A stretch of DNA of 64,000 bases. It comes from Diplosphaera chodatii. Lineage: Eukaryota; Chlorophyta; Trebouxiophyceae; Prasiolales; Stichococcaceae. The position numbers and the translations under genes were made by a program. Position 1 is the stretch's first letter. Each line of letters begins with the position of its first letter. The notes below the pieces were generated by a model. It had not been told where the DNA came from and searched no databases. It worked only from the letters and a program-made list of their open reading frames with translations. Shown piece by piece: positions 38,401 through 53,445 of the stretch. The stretch is from NCBI GenBank assembly GCA_032358165.1, contig JAALGY010000011.1, positions 1,674,001-1,738,000 on the forward strand, in the 5' to 3' direction.

Positions 38401-41400
38401 CCGGGCCAGCTCGCCACAAGTCACCAGCGCCGTCTGCCGTGTCGATGCCGCAGCCGCCCCTTCGCCGCCTGCGGAAGGGATTGTCGAAGCAGTCCGTCCC
38501 GAAGTGTGCAAGCAGACATGCAGGGCGACCAGAACGTGGCAGCAATGCTGCACTGTACTGGGCGGGGCGGCACTCACCAAGCTGGCACAGTTCGGGCATC
38601 CGAGAGCAGATGGCAAGTGCGGCGTTGGCACTGGCAATCAGTGCCGGCCGCTGCTGGGGCTCCGCAGCCGCCAGCTGCTGTCCTGTGCGCTCGGCCGCTG
38701 CCACCAGCAGCCGCAGCGCCTTTCGGCGCACGCGCTCTGCACTGCCCGCGCTGCACGCCAGCGAGACGAGCGCAGCGGCATACACTGGAGGCTCCATAGC
38801 GCCCTGCAGCACCGCCAGCAGCGCGTTGGCGGCGGCCTGGGCCGCCTTCCTGCTGTCAGCAGGCCCCTCCACCCCAGACCCCTGCAGACCATGGCACCCT
38901 CATATGTATCAGCACCGTCAGAACCACTCTCAGCACACACAGTCTGGTGCACCCAGTGCATGACATCGAAAATGCAACCCTGCAAGGCGGTACCTGCTGC
39001 TGCAACAGTGCCTGGTGGAGCAGCGCTGCATACGCATCCTGAAGATCGCTTGCAGCAGCTTGGCCACTGCCATTTGCTGGGCCACCTGTCTGCAACTGCG
39101 ACGCCACAAAGAGCGTCGCAAGCTGCAGCTGCGAGACAGCCCTGCTGCCGCTGATCGTGGTCGCCAGTGCCGCTGTCTGTCTTGCTGCAGCTGTCTGCTG
39201 CAGCACGGCGAGGAAGGCGTGCACTTGCTGGACTTCGGACTCCTGCACTTGACAAGAACAGTGTGTCCCAGGCCTGTGAACACCCTTCTGCGGCTAGTGC
39301 GCAATGTGACCGCGCACTGCATGGCAATGGTGCAAAGTGGACTCCATGCTCAACACACCACACTGTGTCAAAATGCAAACACTGCTGCACCTGGCCGCAG
39401 ATGCTGGCTGCAAGCGCCAGCGGCTGTGAGGCAGCCTCTGGATCCGACATGGCGGGAGCGCCCATCGCCGCTACCGCAGCCAGCTGGGAAGCATGCAACG
39501 CCGCCTGCTCGTGCTCCGCCGCGCGCCGCAGCAGCTCTCGCAGCACCAGCGACAATGCTGTGTCCTGCAGACATGAACGGCTCGTGTAAGTATGCCTGTT
39601 ACAGACACATCACAGCAGCATGATTAGCGCTCAAGTAAGCACCAGCATCTGGCAGCAGATGGGAGTCTGCAGTGGCATGTCCACCTGCGGAAGGGCTGCG
39701 TGCAGTGACGTCAACAGGGGAAGGCGGCGGTGGGGTGGCAGCCGCAGCGCTGCCTCCACCACAGCAGCGACAGCCTCGGCTGCGGGTCGGCCCGCCGCAA
39801 GGCAGGCGGGAAGCACCGACAGCAGTGCATCGGTAGCTACCTCGTTCGAGTGCGCATCCTCATGGGCTGCTGCGGCGCCCCCCGCAACAGCCACCACCTG
39901 TGAGACACGGCCGCACGTCCACACCAGGCTTGTCGCAGCACTGTCAAGCGACGACACGATGCAGACATCCCGGTATGCCGCACAGTGTAAAGGTTTCGGC
40001 AGCGGCTCACGTCCACGACGTGTTGCAGCGTGGCCTGCGGGTGCGAGCGCGCCAGCACAGCCAGCAGCGCCAGCGCCTGGTTGCGAGCGGCACCATCAGG
40101 CGCGAGCCGCGCAGCACTGACCACGGCTTCCGCGTCCAGGCCGTCAATGCCACTTGGTTTGCTGCCAGCTGATTTGCCTGTGATCGCCATGGGCTCACCG
40201 CTGCCATTCCCAGCGGCTGGCGGCTGTACGAGACGCTGCAGGGCTGCGAGGCAGAGCTGCAGCGCATACGCTGCTTGTCCCGGCCTGCAAGGTGGCACAG
40301 GCCGGCCCATTGGCAAACTACTGCTTTCTGGCTCTGGTGCCACGTACAGGCTGGTCGAACAGCATGGACGGAGCTTGGCAGATGCAGCTGCCAGCATGTC
40401 GACCTACTTGCTGAGCGAATCTGTGGCCGTGTCCTCGGCAGGCGCCAAGCCAGCAGCAGGAACGCCCGCAGCTGCCGTGCCACTGGCCGGTGCAGGTGGC
40501 GCCGGTGGGGCTGCGACCACTTCTGAGAGCAGGGCGCGCAGGCAGGCGCACAGGGGGGGCACCAGCGCCGCGCCGCCGCCCTCCACCTGCGCCCAGCCCA
40601 GCAGCTCCAGCGCCACGACGGCCGCATCCAGGTGGCCCACACCTGCAGCGCACCGCCGACGCTGGGCGACTGCACTTCCAGGGTCTGGACGGCCAGCGTG
40701 TCCCCAACAGAGCTGCAGGCCAGCAGGGCCATGCAGCACGTCTCAACAGCATCAGAAGCACAGCCGGAGCTGGTGTACCTGGCAAAGCCAACGCAGGGGT
40801 TGCAGCGCTTGCGGCGGCTGTGCCGTTAGCCTTGGAGCCGCGGCCGCGCTTGCGCGCTGTCGGCGGCGGGGCAGCCTGGCCTTCCGCCGCCAGGCCGCAC
40901 AGCAGCGGCTCAATGTACTGCAGCCGCAGTGGCAGCCGCTGCAGCGCTGCACGGGCGCACTGGCGCGCCACGACATCTGCATCTGCATATGCGCCCCATA
41001 GCACGCCCTGCACACGGTGCACACATGAAGTCAAGCAGAGGTGGTGCGCACACCTTGGACACCGCCTGTGACACCCGCACAAAGCAGGGAAGACACTTCT
41101 CCATGGTGATGACATCAGAGCAGAGTGAGCGTTGGAACACGCACGATGTACATCTCCTGCTGGAGGCGTGCGGGCAGCGCGTCATGCAGTGCCCGCGTGG
41201 ACAGCCGGCGTGCGGCGGCCCGCACCGCCGCCTCCGCCCGCTGGCCACGCTGCAGCTGCCACCCGGCGTCCGCCAGCGGCTGCACGACCGATACGTCCGC
41301 CGCCGCCAGTTCCGCCACGGCCTCCGGCTGATACAGCGCCAGTGCGTCAAGGAAGAGCTGAGTGACCTCGTCATGGACGGCAGAGGCTGCCTCCGAGGCC

Positions 41401-44400
41401 AGGGGGTGCTGGTCCGCAGGGTGCTGGTCCGCGCCCCCGCTGACGGAGAGCGCCGCCAGGGTTGCCACCGCTGCCTTCGTGGCAGCTGCGTTCCTGGCCG
41501 GCGGCGAGAGCGCCCGCAACAGCGGCAGGGCAGCTTGCAGGCGTGCAGCCGGGGTCCGCCAGCCTGCCGTGGCACGCAGGACTATGCGTGCTGCCGTCGC
41601 ATCAGCGGGTGCTGATAAGCCGCCCAGCAGGCCCGCCAGCGCAGCTCCCGATGCAGCAGCTGCTGATCCCGCCAGCTGCAGTGGCCTGCGAATCGCCACA
41701 GGTGATTACAGCCGAAGGGCGTAGTCTTGAGGTGAGCAGACAAGGAGCAGCACGGGTCACGGCTGAGTGCTGTGAGTGGCACGAAGTGCTGGGGTTGCAA
41801 CCCACCCGACAGCTGGGTCAGATGCAGCCGACGGCTGCCCCTTGCGGGTGCTCCCTCGCCTTGCAGGTGTCCTCCGGCTGCCTGAGTCCGATGTTGCGCC
41901 AGTGCTGCCCATCTCAGGTGCTGCAGCCAGTGTGTCTGCCAGCAGCTGCACAGCAGCATCAGGCTCTGCCAGGACGGCAGCCTCTGCGCCTGCCAGGGAC
42001 GCCAGCAGCGCCCCCAGCTGGTGCGCCGCCACAGGGTCATCAGCTGCGCTTCGGCTGCCGTTAGAGCCTGGCTCTGACAGCGCTGCACTGCTCGCAAGCG
42101 TATGGACGGCAGCAAGCGCAGCCGCCCGAAGTGATTTGTGCGGCGATGAAAGCGCGACCAACAGGTGGGGCACAATTTGCAGGATGCCAGCAGCGTCTGC
42201 TGGCTGCAGCTGCTCGCTCCACATCCCCCGGGTGTGCTGCTGCAGCACCTGCAGGCTCCGCTCCTGCACCATGCACCATTGTCTGCCAACCAGCCGGGAG
42301 CAGCAGTGGGTCGCACGGCTGCAGTCCATATATGATCGGAGCTGCGCCACAGCACAGCAGAAATGATTGATGTGTGCACCTGCAGCGCGGGTGAGACGCC
42401 TTTGCTGCCTGAGCCAAATGTCCTAGCCAGAAACTGCGGCACCGGCTGCACATGTGCCAGCTTCCGCAGAAAGGCCCCCAGCAGCTCATCACACAGACTG
42501 GCGGGCTGACAGCTGGCAAGCAGGCTGAACGCCCGGTACGCTCCCTGCAGTGCATCAGGGCGCCGTCATGCACGCATCGCACAGCTGACACATGTGGTGC
42601 AACACTACACACTGCTCGTCGACCGTTTCAGTGAGGTTGTACGCTACCTGCCGTACCTGTGCAGCATTCTGATGTGGGGGAGGCTGGCACTCCAGGACTG
42701 CCAGTAGAGTTGCCAAGTGCACTGCCGAGACCGTGGCAAGCAGGTCTGTCTGAGCTGAAGCAAACAGCTGGGCCGTTGACCGAGCGTGGTCGAGAATGTC
42801 TGCCTTGACATGGGCAAATGCACTTGGCAGCGCAACGTCGTCCAGCAGCTGAGGTATGGCGGCTGCTGACACCTCCGCTGCGCCTGCGGGAGCCAGTGCG
42901 CTTGGTCAGCAAGCGCGAGGATGAGCATCACAAAGCCAGGTGAAGAACCATGTGGCGGCATAACTGCCAAGCAATTTCACCTGGTTCGGATTTGCCTCGT
43001 TCGCATGCCCGCAACACGCCCAGCAGCAGCAGCAGGCGGGCTGGCAGCGGGGCATGCTGCATGGTTGACGCGAGCGTGCTGCGTGCGGCCGGCGATCCAA
43101 GCAGGCGCCCTGCCAACCGCGTCGCAACTGCCTCAGCCAAATCCGCTTTGGCTTCGTCTGTCCTGCAGTCTTTGAGCCCTGCAAGTGAATGAAGCTACAA
43201 AATGAACACCTGGCCTGTGCGACCAGCAGTGGCCACGACATACGCATATGAGCACGTGTACATGCTGCTGGCCTCAGGGTTGCAATCACATCTACGACTG
43301 CATTTGCAGTCTCAGCAATTATTAATCATTGAGACATCATGGGCCAGCACATGGGATGTGAAGCATGACGCGACGCAGGGTTGGGCATGGGCATAAATGG
43401 GCGACGACCTGGCTGCATTCTACTCACCTTCAAGCAATGGGTGGTTGATACGTTTGATTGCCTTCAGAGCAGCCACGGGGAGCTTGCTGCCGGCGGCGCC
43501 AAGGCCGATGTGCAGCAGCAGCACCAGCATGAGCGCTCCAACACGCTCGCCATATGAAGGGTGTTGCTCCAGGAAGTCGCCAGCCAAGACCTTTACGGCC
43601 TGAAGCAACCACAGGCCACACATTGCAGCACCTCTGGCACGCTGGTGCTTCGACTGTGACGGGACGTTCAGTGCAGGGTGCACGGTTTTTGTACCTGCTC
43701 ATGAACAGCACCAGCAGGTGGCGGTCACTCCACACGCAAAACCTGGCAAAATTTGGCAACAAGCACGACGTAACAAACCTTGCGGGCGTTGCCGCGCTGT
43801 GCTTTCAGGTCCTCTGCGCTCCGCTGCTTCTCGGGGACGGAAGGCCGGCTGACAATGCTTGCCAGTGCTTCGTACAGCGCCGTCGGCGGTACAACGCGCA
43901 GCATGGACAGCTCCAGAGCCACTGCCACTACGTCCGCTCTGTCATCAGCAAGCCGCCGCAGCATGGCCTGGCATCCAGCATGGCAATGTCGCTGGCCTTT
44001 GGTGTGACTGCCTGGAATGCCGTGCTGGACGGCACAGCAGTCACTGTACCACAGCACGAGTCAGGTGCCGCACCTGCGCCATGAAGGCCTGCTGATCAGG
44101 CGACAGCGGGCCCCATTCCTCTGCCTGCGCCGCCCTGTCCAGCTCCCGCAGCGCCTGGGCTCATTGCAGTGTCGGGTTGCTGGAGGACTGACAAGGACGG
44201 CCGGCGCCTCCTCTGCTGGCACGCAAGCTGTCCAAGACAGGCAGCAAGCCAGAGCGCACCACGATGCGGGCGGCGGGAGACACCGCGTCGACAGCCAGCC
44301 GCATGGTTGTGAGGCTGCTGGGCAGCAGCGCGCTGGCGCTGCCTGCGAGGCCCAATCGCAGCAGCGGGAGCAGGCGCTGCTGGCGGGCAGCGGCACCCGG

Positions 44401-46907
44401 CTCGGGCTTGACAGCCCCAGTGTTCAGCATGGCATTGACAGCGGCATCCACTGCAGATGGGTGCCTCTTGTTCAGAATCCTGCGCACGGCAAACAGACAA
44501 CTGGGACCCAGTCACTCCAGCTAGGCTTCCAGGGTATGCTGATTGCTTCGGGTCACGGATCAGTGCAAGCGAGCATGGGTCAACATGCAATCGCATCATG
44601 CATTGAGAGAGTACCTGAGCATGCGGCCCAGGCTGACACAGCGCGGTGAGGCAGTGTCCTCCTCATCCAGCGCTGCCTGCAGTATAGCAGCTGCGGTGCC
44701 GCGAGCAATGGCAGGCTCCAGTGGCACACCCTTGATCATGCTGACCACCAGCTCCTCGTACGTGCCTGTGCCAGGATGAAATGGTGAGCGCAGGCCCCAT
44801 GCTGGCCTGCTGTGCCGTAGGAAACTCTGTGCAAAAGCTGCAGCCCGCTGCCTGCGGGGGTGTGTACCTGCTGGTGCATGCGAGCTGACGGCCGGGTGAG
44901 CCCGTGCCAGCGTCGGCAGCAAAGCCCGCAGCAGTGGAGCCAGCAGAGTGGTGCTGCCCACTGCCCGTGCGATTTTGGATGCAAGGCCCGCCACTTTCAC
45001 GAGGTGCTGCAGGTCGAGGGGCAATAAACGCTTGCCGATTCCAGTGCCACCCTCGCCCCAGTGGTCTTCATGCACAAACAAAACGGCATGCGCTTGTCTC
45101 ACCTTCAAGGCTTTGTCGGGAAAGTCTGTCAGCTGCGGCTGCGTCTCAAACAGCTGGGCGACCAGCAGCAGCGTCTCCTGCATCTCCTCGGGCAGGGCAT
45201 TCTTTGTGATGTTCTCCAGCAGCTCTGCAGGCCGCAAGCAGGGTTTGCTGTGATGATTGTGGGCACTAGGCAGTGCTCTGCAGAGGTGTGCACAAAGGCT
45301 TGGCCGCTTCAGGGAATACAAACTTGGAGCCCAGGTCGCCACTGAGTGGCGGGTCACACTACGGATATCATTTTCTGCATCATCAGCGGCCCATCCCTTG
45401 GTGTGTGCATAGCTAGCCAGAACTGCACGTTATGTAGCATTGCGCAGACCACATGATTGGGAGCCTGAGCCCAGTCTCTGCAGTCTGCTTGGTGAGGACC
45501 CTAAATGCTCACACAACATCTTGGTCAGAAGTCGGTCGGCAAGGCGTTCAAAGGGCAGGAGCACCTGACAAGACAGCATCTGACAGCGTCGCTCGGGACG
45601 TTAGCTGTGCAAGCACAATGTGCGCAGCCGCCCGCAGGTCAATGCCGCCGCCCTTGACCAGCCCTGCACGTACGTTCGGCAGCAGCAGCGCCTGCGCCAC
45701 ACAGCATGTGCATCGATACGATGTGCAACAGCATGTGGTGTGCTGGTTCACCAGAGGAGCAACAGCAGCAGGAGGGTCCGGCGGGACCAGCGGCACGCAC
45801 CACTGTGCCCTCGCCCAGGCGTGCGGGCGACGCCTGCAGCACCTCCGCAGTCAGCACCGCAAAGAAGGCGACCTGCAGCTGCGAGCTGGCGCCTGTGGCA
45901 GTCGCTCCCCGGGCGTTGTCCGCCACGAAGCGCAGCACAGCCTGCACACGGGATACTGGATCAGGCACAGGACCTTACATCAGCCGCTTGTGGGCACGCC
46001 ACCGCCTGAAAGATATGAAAGACCGGGTGCTGCATGTCAGCTTGTGCCAACCTGATCGCCGATGCAGCGCTGGACAAGGGTGGTGCGCGGCAGAGGCGCC
46101 CCCGAGCGCTGCATGGGCGTCAGAAACTGCCAGATGCTGTGTTCCAGCGGCATGATCTGCACCAGCCGCACGAACTGGTGCGTCTCGTGATAGACAAGAG
46201 CCATGCCTATCAACGCGTCCTGGTTCCGCTCGTGCACGCTGCAGCAAAGCACACGCAGAGCAGTTGATGCCTGGCAGCAAGCACGCAGCCGCCTGTGCAA
46301 AGTGGACCGGATGCAGGCGCCACACATGAGCAACTCGAAACATGATCTGAGGCCCATCGATCATACATGCTCGAACAACAAGCTGCAACTCACTTCAGGC
46401 GGCGCACAAGAAACTCAAGCGCCTGCATGGCTGCCGGCAGCATGAGGTGGTCCGCCAGCAGGCCCAAGAACAGTGTCACGGAGGCGTCGAGCTTCCGATT
46501 TGCATCCGGGGTCTTGGCATCACGATTTAGGTCTACCGCCGCCGGGCTGAACAGCGTGCTGCTGAAAGGCTCGAAACGAGCGTCCCTCTGGCACAGCTCC
46601 CGAAAGCCTGCACATGCGAGTGATCCCGGGCTTGTGGGTTGGACCCTTCATCAACAAGAGTCTGTAAGTAGCATCTGTTTGCAGTGCCCGGATGGCGAAG
46701 AAGTGTTCCTGCTGCGACTGCACATGCCCAGCCGGCATGCACATCAGTCCCATCACCTCGCTCGGCAAGCTGGTAAACTGCATGAATGTCAAGCTCGGCC
46801 GCTTCTTGAGGCGAAAACAGCAGCGATGGTTTGCCGCGCCGCACGACTCGGGCTTTGGAGCCCACTGCACGCCGTGCTGCTGCCAACTGCTTCGTCAATG
46901 CCGACAT
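35432..46907 (-). CDS. UTP10: U3 snoRNP protein UTP10 / HEATR1
   Basis: Very large HEAT-repeat protein of the t-UTP complex, required for rDNA transcription and early processing of 18S pre-rRNA in the nucleolus. The start at 46907 encodes MSALTKQLAAARRAV and then KPSLLFSPQEAAELDIHAVY, the conserved HEATR1 N-terminus. LDASVTLFLGLLADHLMLPA follows near 46.45 kb. Some 11.5 kb of alpha-helical HEAT-like exons run leftward. For example there are LLELLPALL-type helices near 44.9-45.2 kb, FVEWARAAPPP near 36.9 kb and LFAAAAALTERLGSVFVPYF near 36.6 kb, the latter in the BP28CT region. The C-terminus is diagnostic: RALAVVSRLIATLGEEYGLL, LPEALPFLSELLEDEDAGVA, then an ending TGEPFDQYLRS at 35432. Dozens of exons are involved; I did not resolve each border, and Ala/Ser/Gly-rich insertions between repeats are common. 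Confidence 0.9.
36860..36870. repeat. 11-base G homopolymer beside a 5' splice site
   Basis: A run of eleven G on the plus strand, which is a C run in the UTP10 transcript. It begins about ten bases after the donor GTGCGCGCA of the exon ending FVEWARAAPPP. Confidence 0.85.
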
Positions 46908-47173
46908 GGTGCAAGCCTGGCCGCCTGTCCGTCAGGCGGCCTGCCTGTTGGACTGCTAGCTTTGACGCATCATTGTGCAGCCGATGGTACAATATGGATG
47001 CCGAAGGGTGGGCTGCGCAAGCAGCAAACGCCTGCATGTCAGGTGGCTGCAGGGCAGGGTCCCAATTGGGCTGCTGTTCAGAGGGCAGCCCCGGTCATTG
47101 CACATCCGACTGCACGACCGAGCAGGCAAGTACGCAGCAGACAACCCTTGATGCCGCCAAGCTCGTTGCAGCG

Positions 47174-49129
<1,956 letters not shown>

Positions 49130-49770
49130 TTGCGACGACATTCGCAGCTACTTCGTCCACCGACGACAGAAATACGTGTATGTTTGATAACAACCCATCG
49201 TATACGAACCACCGCCCAGGGTGCCGGTGTTGTTCAGACTGGCCGCATGTCCGCATGCACGGACCGCAATGTCAGAAAGCTGAGCAACAAAGCGCAGGCC
49301 CTGCCGGCAAAAGATATGAGGTCTTCAACAAGCGAATATCGACAAGCAGCTGTGCGAGAGTATAGTGTAGCGAGTGCAGTCTGACCGCAGTCGGATGTGG
49401 ATCAAGCAAGAACCCATCCAGGGGGCTGGGACAGCTGGCATCTCACAAGTGCACAGCTATAGAAATGATGACTGATTGGACTGCTGGATGTGCGACAACT
49501 GATAGGCGGGTTACCATCGAATGCTGCCTCGCTTTTGAGTCAGCAACAGTGCAGACCATTGACACAGGGAAGCCTGCACTATTATGCCGTGCTCTTTATT
49601 AGCTCTACCGCAGGATCCCCCAACCCAGAAGGAGAAGAACGAAACCAAAGCCCGGCAAAGGGAGGTTTTCTACAACGTGCGACCGCACCCGCAACTACTG
49701 CATCCAGAGATACGTCGCGGCCTGAATGACAGAATGGCAAGATGTGCATACCGTTCCCTGACAACAGACA
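49130..49770. promoter_or_regulatory. Intergenic region upstream of DHS
   Basis: 640 bases between the DHS start (-) and the stop of the MYB gene (-). It must contain the DHS promoter. A poorly coding 149-codon plus frame overlaps DHS exon 1 and is rejected. No motif was recognised. Confidence 0.35.
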
Positions 49771-51139
49771 TCATTTGCGCACACGGGTTCGCTGCGGACG
49801 CAGCTTCTGCACTGAAGCGGCTGGTAACTGTCGCTCCAATATTGGCAATGCCCACTGCAAGGGTTGTGGCAGCGGCAGCGCTGCGGCTGCCGGTTGCTGA
49901 TTTCTCACGGTTTCCCGCAGGTTGGCTGTCAGGTGCCCAAGCATCAGCAGCAGCGGCTCCCTGTCGACACGGAGGTTGCATCAGTCACCGGTTTGGCTGC
50001 ACTTTAGCAGCTTTCTGCACTTCTGGCAGCAGCAGCCCTGTACACTGGTTCTGTGCATGGCACACAGCAGCGTGCAGCAACACGTTGTCACCTTTGCTCT
50101 GCAGGAAGGTGCTCAATTGTGGACAGCTGCTCTGGCAGCGACACCGAACTGTCGAACATGGATCCCACTATCGCATACAGCTTGCTGAAGTTGGCGTCTG
50201 CCTCGGCTTGGGATGCTGCCGCCGCGAGCGTGCTAGCCGCCTCCTGGAGTCATCATGCCACTTCTTGTTGAATCGAACAGCTCTGGTCTGCCGGCTGCCG
50301 CTTGCAACTGCAGCGATACTGAATAAAGGTGCAGCAGCAGCAGCAGCACGGAACCAGTATGCCCACCGAATCATCAGTCCGTGCTGCACTGTACGCTGAC
50401 GTCGCTGACTTCGCTCCTGATGCTGTTTGTCCTGTGAGCAGTGTCCACAACAGAGTCGAGCGTTTCGGGCTTGGGCTCGGGACAAGCCCTGCGCTACACA
50501 CGCCTACACTGGAGACGGCAATCTGCTGGCTCTGTCTGCTACCAGACTCACCTCTACTAACCTTCCTGGCTTTCAGCGGCGGCGGGGCCTGGGTCTGAAA
50601 TGCATATGCTGTTCGGGCCTGCACTGGGTATGGGTGCGAGGCGCGCTTCTTGGGCCGCGGCTGCGGGATCTCCTTGGCTCGCCCCTCCTTTTCGAGTCGC
50701 AGAAAGTATTTCTGTGCGTGACTGCGAACCTGCAGGACAGCAGAGCACTGCCGTGTGCTCGACAGCAAATTGCAGCAGGTCACAGCATCGGCTGCTGTCC
50801 AGCTGTGCGGCGCAGCAGCAACTCACCTGTGCAACGGTTCGACTGCCAATATCCTGCACGATTGCCTTCCAATTGCGTCCTACGGTTGATCAAACCAATG
50901 CTGTCACGCTGCACAGGACAGCGCAGCATGCGACAGCACCGCCCCGTGTGTACGATGGCCCAGGAAACAGCAGGCATGATCATGTTCGTACCTCGCTTCT
51001 CCAGCGCCTCCACAAACGCTGCGTGCTCCTCATCGGTCCACTTCTCCCTGGCTTTGCTCACTGTGTATGTCTTGCGGTTGGTGCGAGGAGCAGCACCGGA
51101 ATCAGTATTCGCAGCGGCGGCGTCGCCAACTGATCCCAT
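49771..51139 (-). CDS. REVEILLE / LCL-type MYB-related transcription factor (SHAQKYF class)
   Basis: Single-repeat MYB DNA-binding protein of the plant CCA1/LHY/RVE family, most like the RVE8 branch; circadian or stress regulation is likely but inferred. The start at 51139 begins MGSVGDAAAANTDSGAA. The MYB repeat is YTVSKAREKWTDEEHAAFVE, then ALEKRG. After an intron come WKAIVQDIGSRTVAQ (50.85 kb) and VRSHAQKYFLRLEKEGRAKE (50.7 kb), carrying the SHAQKYF signature. PRPKKRASHPYP follows, as in RVE proteins. Downstream exons hold the second family domain (LCL): ANFSKLYAIVGSMFDSSVSL (50.2 kb), then DREPLLLMLGHLTANL (49.95 kb). A Gln/Pro tail ends at the stop, 49771. Presence of the LCL domain argues for RVE4/6/8-like rather than CCA1/LHY. 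Confidence 0.88.
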
Positions 51140-51807
51140 CAGTCTTCGGCTGTCCGCTTGTGTCGCTAAGAATGTGGCACCAGCTCACATGTGTGATGAA
51201 GTGAGCCTCCCGCAGGAGTGAGCTGTGTGTGCCACCGCCCCGCGCTTTAAAAGCTACGCTTGCAAACCCGGGGCAGCGATCAGACAGCAACCATCGTCCA
51301 CGACAAAAGCACAGTGGTCTGTAGAGATTGGCAGCCTTCAACTGGAAGTCTGGAACTAGACTTGCAAATGTGAGAGAGTGAGACAACCATCTTGACGACT
51401 TCCTACGGCTTCCGCACACGTCTGAACAGCTCAGCCTGTGCAGGAGTTGCACAAGGACATGTACATGACAGAGATAGTTGACAGGTTTGCAGTGTTGCCT
51501 GCTCGTGCATCGCATCGCACAGTCGTGAGGGTGATGATTTGGTTGCACAACTGATGTGATTGGACCTTCTCCGTCAGCCGGGGGCAACCAGTCGTGCTGA
51601 GCTGCAGCTCACACGATCTCGTTGCACCTCCGATGGCTGCATGCAGCATGAGCTGCACATGTCAATAGGGACATACAGACACGCTCATCAGCTTGCTGCA
51701 CATGCTGGTTGTCTTGCAAAGTGGGTTTGAGGGGCCAGAAGAGGATGCAAAGTCCATGCCAAATGATCACAGCTTGAAAGGCTGAGCAGTGCGCGTGCAC
51801 ATGGGGC
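51140..51807. promoter_or_regulatory. Divergent promoter region, RVE MYB / TFIIB-related
   Basis: About 670 bases between two divergent regulators. I searched it by eye for an evening-element-like AAATATCT and did not see one. No supported ORF. Confidence 0.45.
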
Positions 51808-53445
51808 ATGACCAACGGGATGGCCAGTGGGACGCAGTGCCCGCAGTGCGGCAGCGACAATGTTGAGCTGGACCCGGTGCAGGTGTGTGCAGATGCTCGC
51901 CTGCCGCACAGGGCTGGCGACTGCATGGTGACAGGTGAAAGCATGTGAGGCATTGTTGTCGCTACTGCAGGCCCTGACATACTGCCTGGACTGCGGGCTT
52001 GTGCTAACAGATGGGGACTTTGATAGCTCTGTGCTGTTTGACGCTTCCTCTGGCGGCCCTGGAGGCATCATACTGGCGGAAAACGATGATGGGAGCAAAG
52101 CAGGTGAGCTGTCATGTATGGAATCTGAAGGAAGGGCCAGAGCAACACGTTGTGCAGAGCAAGACTGAAAAAAGCTTATGGCGTGGTGATGACCCCCCGT
52201 CATGCTGTGCAGCATCGATCGGCCTGCCGAAGGGCGTCAAGAGAAGCGGTCCTAAGGGAGAGCGGTACGGGCAGGTTAAGGCGCAGGCACGCACCAAAGC
52301 ACTGTGCGGGCAGCTGGGGCTGAGCTCGGCAGCGACAGCCACTGCTGTGTCTGCTACCGAGCAGCTGCTCAGCAAGCTATATGAGCGGCAGCGCTCCAGC
52401 GGGCAGCCTCTACGCATTGCCAATCGTGACAGGGTGGGTTGTGCCTACCGCAGACCTCCCCCGTCTGTTGGCTGGCCCAGCCAAGACCAGAGGCTTTCAA
52501 TACGTGCAGCAGAGCATGCGCCACGCATGTGCCTGTGTTTCTGTCGCAGACTGCAGCGGCTGCTGTGTACATTGCTGCACGCATGGAGCAGATGCCGCTG
52601 ACTGCTGCGGAAGTGGCGGCGGCAATCAGAATTAGCACGAAGACCTTCGGGCGTGCGTACCAGTGTGCGGTGGCGGCACTGGGCATCTTTGTGCCTACCG
52701 TGCCCGCCCAGGTTTTCCTGAATTCCTGTGCGCAGAGGCTCTGTCGTGATCCACTTATCCAGGTGAAAGACTGACCGCTTGTTTGCAAAATGCATTGCAT
52801 GACTTGCTGGCGCTGCCAGTTGGTGTTGCGGGGTGTTTGAGACGATGGTATGCTGATGCTGAGAGTGTGCCCTGACTGGTATGCTTCGCAGGCATGTGTC
52901 GAGCAGGACGCAACAGCACTGCATAGCTGGCTCTGTGCTCAGGCCGATCACCGGGGCACACCCCTCTTAGTGTGTGCCGCCGCAGTTACGATAGCACTTG
53001 AGGCGCACGCGCCGCAGGCAGGCGGCATCAGCAAAGTGAGCTAGTCCATTGTCATCATGCCATGCACGGCCGGTTCCTTTCGGTGCCGACCTCTAGTGAC
53101 AAACCCGCCGTCGCAGAACTGGATGCATAGCGCAGCATTTATGCCTGGTGCTGCAGGCAAGGGCACGGGACGTGAGCAAGCTGCTGAGCGTATCAGACAA
53201 CCATCTGGCGCGCTGCACCACTTCCGCCAAGACACGGCTTGTTGATGCAGCAAAGGTGAGGGTGACTGCTGAATCCAATTCCTGCTGTGTTGAGTGAATC
53301 TCCCGTGCGCAACATGCTGTGACATGTGATGGGTATGCATGTACAGGCGCTGCCATGGGCAGACAAGATCAGCACGCGCAACGTTGCACTGCACTTGCCC
53401 ACCATCCTGAAGCTCATTGGCGCTGATATGGCAGCAGGAGCGTGA
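51808..53445 (+). CDS. TFIIB-related factor (BRF2 / plant-specific TFIIB-like)
   Basis: General-transcription-factor relative with an N-terminal zinc ribbon and two cyclin-like repeats. Exon 1 (51808 to about 51882) encodes MTNGMASGTQCPQCGSDNVE and ends at CAG|GTGTGT. The next exon completes the ribbon with LTYCLDCGLVLTDGDFDSSV, so the ligands are C-x2-C and C-x2-C. A linker has GLPKGVKRSGPKGE (52.2 kb). Cyclin fold 1 is KALCGQLGLSSAATATAVSA (52.3 kb), AAAAVYIAARMEQMPLTAAE (52.56 kb) and RAYQCAVAALGIFVPTVPAQ (52.66 kb). Cyclin fold 2 is ACVEQDATALHSWLCAQADH (52.9 kb), VCAAAVTIALEAHAP and SVSDNHLARCTTSAKTRLVD (53.2 kb). The stop is 53445. It is shorter than BRF1 and lacks its C-terminal half. 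Candidates are BRF2 of Pol III, or the plant PBRP2/MEE12-type factors; I cannot decide. Confidence 0.8.
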
